Below are positions 59,101 through 64,000 of a DNA stretch of 64,000 bases, one piece after another. Each line of letters starts with the position of its first letter. Within the stretch, counting starts at the first letter, position 1. The notes beneath the pieces were generated by a model. It searched no databases. It was not told where the DNA came from and saw nothing but the letters and a program-made list of their open reading frames with translations. This DNA comes from Omphiscola glabra. Its lineage: Eukaryota > Mollusca > Gastropoda > Lymnaeidae. The position numbers and the translations under genes were made by a program. The stretch spans positions 21,249,088-21,313,087 of the forward strand of contig OZ024806.1 of the NCBI GenBank assembly GCA_964017045.1, written 5' to 3'.

Positions 59101-61539
59101 TTCACTAGCTTGGTGTAGTTTTCTTAGTACACTCTTTCACTAGCTTGGTTTAGCTTTCTTAGTACACTCGTTTCACTAGCTTGGTATAGTTTTCTTAGTA
59201 CACTGGTTTCACTAGCTTGGTATACTTTTCTTAGTACACTGGTTTTTCTAGCTTGGTATAGTTTTCTTAGTACATTTGTTTCAATAGCTTGGTGTAGTTT
59301 TCTTAGTACACTCGTTTCACTAGCTTGGTGTAGTTTTCTTAGAACACTCGTTTCACTAGCTTGGTGTAGTTTTCTTAGTACACTCGTTTCACTAGCTTGG
59401 TGTAGTTTTCTTAGTACACTCGTTTCACTAGCTTGGTATAGTTTTCTTTGTACATTGGCTTCAGTGTACAACACGTATTGTTTTTCTAAAGCTTAAAACA
59501 TATTAAATGTTCATACACTTATAGCGGTACGTCAGAACGATATTCTGCGTTGTTTGAACGAAGCAATAAATATGTATAGATAATAAGGGAATAAAATATT
59601 CACTTTTTGTCATTTACATGTAATTATTTATGAAATTTTGTTTCATATGCTAAGTATAAATTGCTCACTGACTAGACACTAAAGTATTTCATAAAGCTTT
59701 TAGTATCTATTCCATTATAAATCTTTCAGCCCATATGCAATTCTATATATTTCAACTATACATTTCACAGTTTGCAAGCCATTTCTGATAGTTTCAGTTT
59801 TCCCATTGACAGATTCCCAGCAACAAGAACATATTCTTTGAGGTTTCTCTGAAGCCACAGGATAGAATCAACAGCACGTATGGGATACAAGTTGATGAAT
59901 GCAGAGCAATGCCCTCGCTCGACCCAAATAACGCAAACCACTTCGTAATGATAAAGAACGGGTAAGCTATTGATCAATTAACTTAAACATTTAAAATGGT
60001 TAGGGAATGCTTTACCAACAAGGTGCTATAACCAGTCTTGTCAATATTGAATAACCAGTCGTGACAATATGTTATTACCAGTCGTTACATTGGGATCTTC
60101 TAACACTTAAGTTTGTTTCAGATAATGTTTGTGTTCTGTATCGCCTGCAGATGAAGGTTTTTCGCAGAATTGGCTTATTAATTGTGTCTTTTTATCAAGT
60201 CAAAACATATCTCCTTCTACTAATCTATTTACTTCACCCGGCTTGAACGCAGTCCACAATGTAATCATCATTTAAAAAATTTTTTTACAATGTCTGACTG
60301 TACATCCTCCCAAACCGGACACGGACGTAAGTATCACTGCTATGTCTGACTCTACATCCTCCCAAACCAGACATACACTTAAGTATCACTGCTATGTCTG
60401 ACTCTACAACCAACCAAACCAGACATACACTTAAGGATCACTGCTATGTCTGACTCTACATCCTCCCAAACCAGACATAGACGTAAGTATCACTGCTATG
60501 TCTGACTCTACATCCTCCCAAACCAGACATACACTTAAGTATCGCTGCTATGTCTGACTGTACAACCAACCAAACCAGACATACACTTAAGGATCACTGC
60601 TATGTCTGACTGTAACTCCCAAACTAGATAAGGACTTTACAGTTTTGTGGAGTAATCAAAGCGATAGATGAAAAGGATGATCTAGAGTTAGCGTATAGGA
60701 ATTACCGATTAACTTAATGAGGATGCTAAGATCAAAAGAGTATTGAAAGAAATAGCTGAAAGGCAGCAGAATTATTTTTTGTATTCCATACGATATAATT
60801 ATGAAATCTACAGTCTGAAAAGTTGTCGGAATGTGTCTTCCTAATCAATAATACTCAGTTCACACAATCAAATTTTCGTCAAATTTGCGATCATACATTT
60901 AATGCGATTTTTTGGAAGACGCCTTGTCGCAACCCTTTAAAGTTATTGTATGATCACATTCTCATTTTTGTCCAAAAAAAAGAAACCACGCACGTGTGAA
61001 CTGAGCACAAAGGAACGTATTTGATAGTGGAATCAAATGAAATATAATTATTATAATCTACTTTAGTTCCTTTGAATATTTGTTCGATAGATAATAATTT
61101 AATGGCTTTTCCAGCCCAAGATTACCGAAAAAATAATTATAGGAATTTTAAGAAAACGATCAAGAGTTAGAAATTTAAAATATGTTTCTTGAAATTGAGT
61201 CTCATTGAGATTATGTCAACTATACTGAATTGTATTTCTCACCTGTCTACATGTCTTGTTGTTTTTTTTCGCCGTAGCTGTCCCACTGTCCCCGATGTCC
61301 ACATGCTGACAAGTCCAGGGCTCGATGTGTTCAGATTCTACATCCACAGCTTCCACTTCCCTGGACCTGCCAACAGAGATAACTACGTTTACGTCCACTG
61401 CGTTGTCACCGCGTGCCCGAAGACTTCCTGCCCTAACGGGTGTAGCGCGGCGGGCGGGAGGAGACGGCGAAGAAACGCCAGTCCACTTGTGACATTGTCC
61501 ATTGGTCCATATATCATTGTAAATGATGTATTGCATTAA
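53143..61539 (+). CDS. Secreted ZP-domain protein (gene C, 5' partial)
   Basis: Six coding exons join in frame: 53143-53306, 53788-53928, 54489-54587, 56194-56307, 59813-59961 and 61278-61539, ending in TAA, for about 308 codons. One or more upstream exons with the signal peptide are missing. The visible part starts with a Ser/Thr/Gln/Pro linker (TTTSQPAISQPTVSQPTV) and then a complete ZP module. The ZP-N half has four cysteines (DYICHFGYMDV, LEDETC, VPYDDCGT, IDLSC). The ZP-C half has VDECRA, NGCPTVPDV, VYVHCVV and TACPKTSCPNGC. A polybasic RRRRR fits the consensus furin cleavage site that precedes the external hydrophobic tail in ZP proteins. Here the tail is short (SPLVTLSIGPYIIV) and there is no transmembrane or GPI segment, so a secreted form is likely. 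NXS/T sites (NGT, NYT, NTS, NST) suggest glycosylation. ZP modules polymerise into extracellular coats; which coat cannot be told. Every delimited intron contains minisatellites. Confidence 0.92.
53396..53558. repeat. 22-bp minisatellite in gene C
   Basis: The unit is acctacatttacacaatcac plus gt, 7-8 copies. It lies in the intron after exon 53143-53306. Confidence 0.92.
53921..54060 (+). repeat. 40-bp repeat starting at a splice donor
   Basis: The exon end (cacacg) and the first 40 bp of the intron are repeated three times more, decaying: intron-start equivalents fall at 53929 (gtgagt), 53969 (gaaaga, lost), 54009 (gtaaga) and 54049 (gtaata). Each unit ends in gattgtac with a cacacg-like piece. 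Confidence 0.85.
54094..54445. repeat. Two 24-bp arrays in a duplicated block
   Basis: Array 1 (54094-54172) has units such as catcatagctgacactattt plus atac. Array 2 (54236-54412) has cataccaacatagatgacac plus cata, about 7 copies. Both are followed by the same sequence, agaataatgtctgac, at about 54184 and 54422. Thus a block of array plus flank was duplicated and the arrays then diverged. Both lie in the intron before exon 54489-54587. Confidence 0.9.
54650..54750. repeat. Irregular short repeat in gene C
   Basis: Units built from acatcactcaacacggccaa and aacataactacatc recur about five times with variable length. They lie in the intron after exon 54489-54587. Confidence 0.65.
55027..55390. 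repeat. 19-bp minisatellite in gene C
   Basis: The unit is tcttccactgcccatcacc, about 19 copies. Repeat-made + frames cover it (54881-55465, 54990-55412); they are intronic. Confidence 0.95.
55765..55940. repeat. 37-39-bp repeat in gene C, 4-5 copies
   Basis: The unit contains gaaagtgttcacatttgag, then gacaca or aacacaca and a spacer. It lies in the same intron as the 19-bp array. Confidence 0.88.
56296..56740 (+). repeat. 56-bp repeat amplifying a 5' splice site
   Basis: The last 12 bp of exon 56194-56307 and the first 44 bp of the intron are repeated about eight times at exactly 56 bp. Donor-like sites gcag|gtaggt recur at 56308 (native), 56364, 56420 (gcaa|gtaggt), 56476, 56532 (gtagct), 56588, 56644 and 56700. 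Each unit also holds a shared body, such as ggaatcactctcagagtacg. Only the first donor keeps the reading frame: use of the second would add 56 nt, and use of later ones would also meet an in-frame stop at the start of unit 2. Confidence 0.94.
56820..57190 (+). repeat. Dispersed repeat, copy in gene C intron
   Basis: About 370 bp match 61905-62290 in order: aatcctctgcgaacactgc, then acttgtc-aatatt, aaaatttgtgaaccc, attaat/ttattc-type AT runs, then ataaattttgtc-taggcaa. No coding content. The class is unknown. Confidence 0.75.
57191..57998. other. Intron sequence of gene C, nothing recognised
   Basis: AT-rich intronic sequence with poly-A and poly-C runs. No exon is expected here because exons 56194-56307 and 59813-59961 join in frame. 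Confidence 0.6.
57999..59460. repeat. 36-bp minisatellite in gene C, about 40 copies
   Basis: The unit is cactcgtttcactagcttgg plus tttagttttcttagta. Variants tatag, tgtag and ctttg are scattered in a partly regular order. The minus frame 59124-59474 (QASETSVLRKLY repeats) is a by-product. It is the second-largest array by length. Confidence 0.95.
60290..60640. repeat. 52-bp repeat in gene C, about 6 copies
   Basis: The unit is tctgactctacatcctccca plus aaccagacatacacttaag plus tatcactgctatg. Variants with caaccaacc in place of catcctccc alternate. It lies in the last intron. Confidence 0.93.
60641..61277. other. Rest of the last intron of gene C
   Basis: AT-rich, no further array or exon seen. 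It ends in a T-rich tract and the acceptor cgccgtag before 61278. Confidence 0.6.
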
Positions 61540-61595
61540 CTTTAATTTAATGGTTAACAATACATTTTATCAGGATGTTGTAAATAGTACATAAG

Positions 61596-61601
61596 AATAA
61601 A
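61596..61601 (+). promoter_or_regulatory. Candidate poly(A) signal of gene C
   Basis: AATAAA 57 bp after the stop codon at 61537-61539, implying a very short 3' UTR. Confidence 0.6.
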
Positions 61602-61904
61602 AAAAACATTACACAAATTCACACACCAGACTAGATTTTCGTTATACATATTTACAGCCAAGTTATTTTTTTTTTTATTTACAAAATCCTATACACATTT
61701 AAGCAGAAGTTTTTCTTTATGATTGCGGTTACAATGCATATGTATTGTTCAAGTATTTCGCATTTTGGTTTCCGATACAAGTCACAGAAAGATCCATGAA
61801 ATCTGGGATATTGTTAAATGCACGTTGGCAGTTATAGATCTATGAATTTAATCAGTTAATTGTACGACAGCAAAAATATATTTATATTATATCAATTAGG
61901 GTTG

Positions 61905-62290
61905 ATTTCATCATATGTTATATGACTAATCCTCTGCGAACACTGCCCACTGCTGAATAATGAACTACTTGTCTAATATTTTCAAAAATATAATGTAAAT
62001 TAGGCTCAGGCAAAGGTAGATAACTTTGTGAAAAAAAATATATATTATTTTTTTAATTCTATTTTTTTTTTAAATTAAAATTTGTGAACCCTAGGTTTAT
62101 TTAATTCATTCATTTGTGACATTCATTTTGATTAATCGTTCTGATAATAATAAATTTTGTCTTAGGCAAAGTTAAGTAGCATTGTGCAAAAAAATTAAAG
62201 TTAATGGATAAATTTTAGTATTATTTTTGTTAAACATTTTTGTACAATGAAAATTAAGGAATATTAGGATAATTCAATATTGATTCGTTT
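61905..62290 (+). repeat. Dispersed repeat, copy downstream of gene C
   Basis: Second copy of the sequence at 56820-57190, in the same orientation and 5.1 kb away. Both copies also show an internal half-repeat built on ggcaaagtt and gtgaacc-t-ggttta. Confidence 0.75.
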
Positions 62291-62896
62291 AGTGAATTTC
62301 ATCATTATCATAAATAATTTGGCACTTGATTTAAATATATATATACTTAAATTGAGTTTTCTTTTTAAATAATAACATGTAAATAATGGTTTGAAAACTA
62401 ATTTTAACATCTTTGTTAGTAATACATAATTTTATTCTAAATTGTTTTGCTAAATTCTTGATCTTTTTAGTAAATTCTCCTGTAATCAATAAAAAAAGGA
62501 TATTTTAAAATGTGGCTGTATCTAATCCATTTATCACCTTTGTGTGTCATTTGTTGATCATAACGATTAAGTTTTCTTATAGTATCCTTAAATTCGGTAG
62601 CAGGAATTGTGACTTCACGGCTGTTTGATAAATTAAATGAACATCCCGATGGCAACAATTATGCAAATCGTCAAAAAAAAATTAATTAAAAAGAGATAGA
62701 ATATTAAAACGTTATGTGGTGTCAGGTGCTTTTTTTTTGGGGGGGGGGGGTGGTGGTATAATTTAAATCCCATTGTCGCAACCTATACTATTTTAGAAAT
62801 CTAGCAATGTCCAATAATTGTTAACGTCCTAGGTAACTTAGCCTGTGATACAGATATTTGGTCACTTCGATGAAGGCTAACCATAATTTGAATGGT
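62291..62896. other. Non-coding stretch, no gene seen
   Basis: A 63-codon minus frame (62467-62658) reads like non-repetitive protein (IPATEFKDTIRKLNRYDQQ) and might be a transposon fragment, but no domain is recognisable. A poly-G run lies near 62740. Confidence 0.45.
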
Positions 62897-63043
62897 GTAA
62901 CAAGGTGGTAACAAGGTGGTAACAAGGTGGTAACAAGGTGGTAACAAGGTGGTAACAAGGTGGTAACAAGGTGGTAACAAGGTGGTAACAAGGTGGTAAC
63001 AAGGTGGTAACAAGGTGGTAACAAGGTGGTAACAAGGTGGGTG
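62897..63043. repeat. 11-bp minisatellite, about 13 copies
   Basis: The unit is ggtaacaaggt, essentially perfect. The minus frames are repeat by-products. Confidence 0.96.
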
Positions 63044-64000
63044 ACTGACTCCCCGTGCGGCCACTGTGTTATGTCTTTAACCAACATTATATAAGAAGAT
63101 GACTGTGTGCCGCGGTGCAATTTTTGTGTGTTCCCATCTGTTGCATTCAGTGCAGCTACGCCGCTGGATTTCACGCCAAGTCTGAAAAATGAAATCGAGT
63201 GTTGGGTATTTGCTGTGATATGCAATATTCATACTCTCATATTTCTCACTTGATAAGAAATTAGTTTGTCCTTGGTCAAAAGTCTCAGAACAGATTACTA
63301 CTTTAGAATCGATTATAGACAACAGACGTAAGGATATTTAGGAGAGACAATTGCCTATATGTACGCTTCATAGATGTCACTATATTTTGGCGAGACAGAA
63401 GTCTCACATTGCATACGTTTCAGACCCCACCTGTACAACATGTAAAACAAAATTCAAGTGGCTGCAATAACATATGTGTTCTCATATTCTGCTGTAATAT
63501 GTGGGTTAGTAAATAAAAAAATTAACAACTTACTTATTTATTTTGCTCTGCAACCGACGAGAAACGGGCTACTTATTATAAGGCTACCCTGTATAATTTA
63601 ATAATAATTCAAATTCATGCAATTCTTCCTTTTAACGATGGAGGCATTAGGCGAAATGTCAAAAATATGTATTGTATCTTTTAATTTAAGCTTAACGGTA
63701 CAGCTCTTCTTTATAAAAAATTCTTTGTGCCGTAGTAATATATTCTAAATTGGACAAGACGGAGAAACATCTACCTAACTGGAATTGAAACCAGGACAGA
63801 ATTTAAAGAAACTGCCAGGGCCAGGTTCGCAAACCTGGTCACTGCGAGACTTATGTGCTAGGCCTACTTTTAATATAAATATGTCACACCGTTTTTATTC
63901 AGTTTTTTTAGTTTAATTTGTTCTAACATTATTTTAACAAAAGAAGTAAAACATTGAACTAATTCAATGTTTAGTGTTGACTTTTGGATTAAGAAGGAAA
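63044..64000. other. Non-coding stretch to window end
   Basis: No gene or repeat array that I can support. Confidence 0.5.

Noticed and set aside
59124..59474. Minus-strand frame with SETSVLRKLYQA repeats resembling an alpha-helical repeat protein
   Set aside because: Part of the 36-bp array inside an intron of the ZP gene; period 12 residues follows from the unit length.
62467..62658. 63-codon minus-strand frame that reads like real protein
   Set aside because: No family recognised, and no adjoining exons or transposon domains found; left as non-coding with a note.
63760..63870. Open reading (ETRTEFKETARARFANLVTARL) near the window end
   Set aside because: Short and without a recognisable domain or splice sites; likely chance.

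Overview
This is a eukaryotic (animal) window. Most of it is non-coding, AT-rich, and full of tandem repeats and decayed transposons. It holds three spliced protein-coding genes with GT/AG introns and no operons. The intron sizes, the density of minisatellites, the families of LINE, Penelope-like and hAT remnants, and the protein families together suggest a lophotrochozoan, most likely a gastropod mollusc. A pulmonate such as a pond snail fits best. That species call is inference: no species-diagnostic gene is present.

Layout. Positions 1-27.6 kb hold no gene I can support. They hold about ten minisatellite arrays (units 11-85 bp; the largest is a 24-bp unit over 1.8 kb, next a 49-bp unit over 1.25 kb), two copies of a 299-bp fold-back MITE, hAT-type MITEs with 8-bp target duplications, a SPIN-like hAT remnant, a Penelope-like GIY-YIG endonuclease remnant, a decayed hAT transposase and LINE 3' ends. 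Gene A (27.6-34.4 kb, + strand, six exons, 310 codons) encodes a secreted protein that looks like a beta-propeller. Gene B (36.2-39.8 kb, - strand, three coding exons, 492 codons) is a DHHC-type palmitoyltransferase. A and B converge tail to tail. Positions 40-52.7 kb are again repeats and LINE debris. Gene C (52.7-61.5 kb, + strand, at least six coding exons, 5' end not resolved) encodes a secreted zona pellucida (ZP) domain protein with a polybasic furin-type site near its C terminus. Positions 61.6-64 kb are non-coding, with an 11-bp minisatellite.

The three genes have no evident functional link. I see no RNA gene, no CRISPR array, no virus, and no new multi-gene system.

The most unusual signals are these. 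(1) Two minisatellites in gene C have amplified the exon/intron boundary itself, giving eight evenly spaced copies of a 5' splice site in one intron and a decayed 40-bp version in another. (2) There are SPIN-like hAT remnants, a family known for horizontal transfer; one is split by a fold-back MITE and another lies in the presumed 3' UTR of gene A. (3) Every intron of gene C that can be delimited carries one or more unrelated minisatellites.
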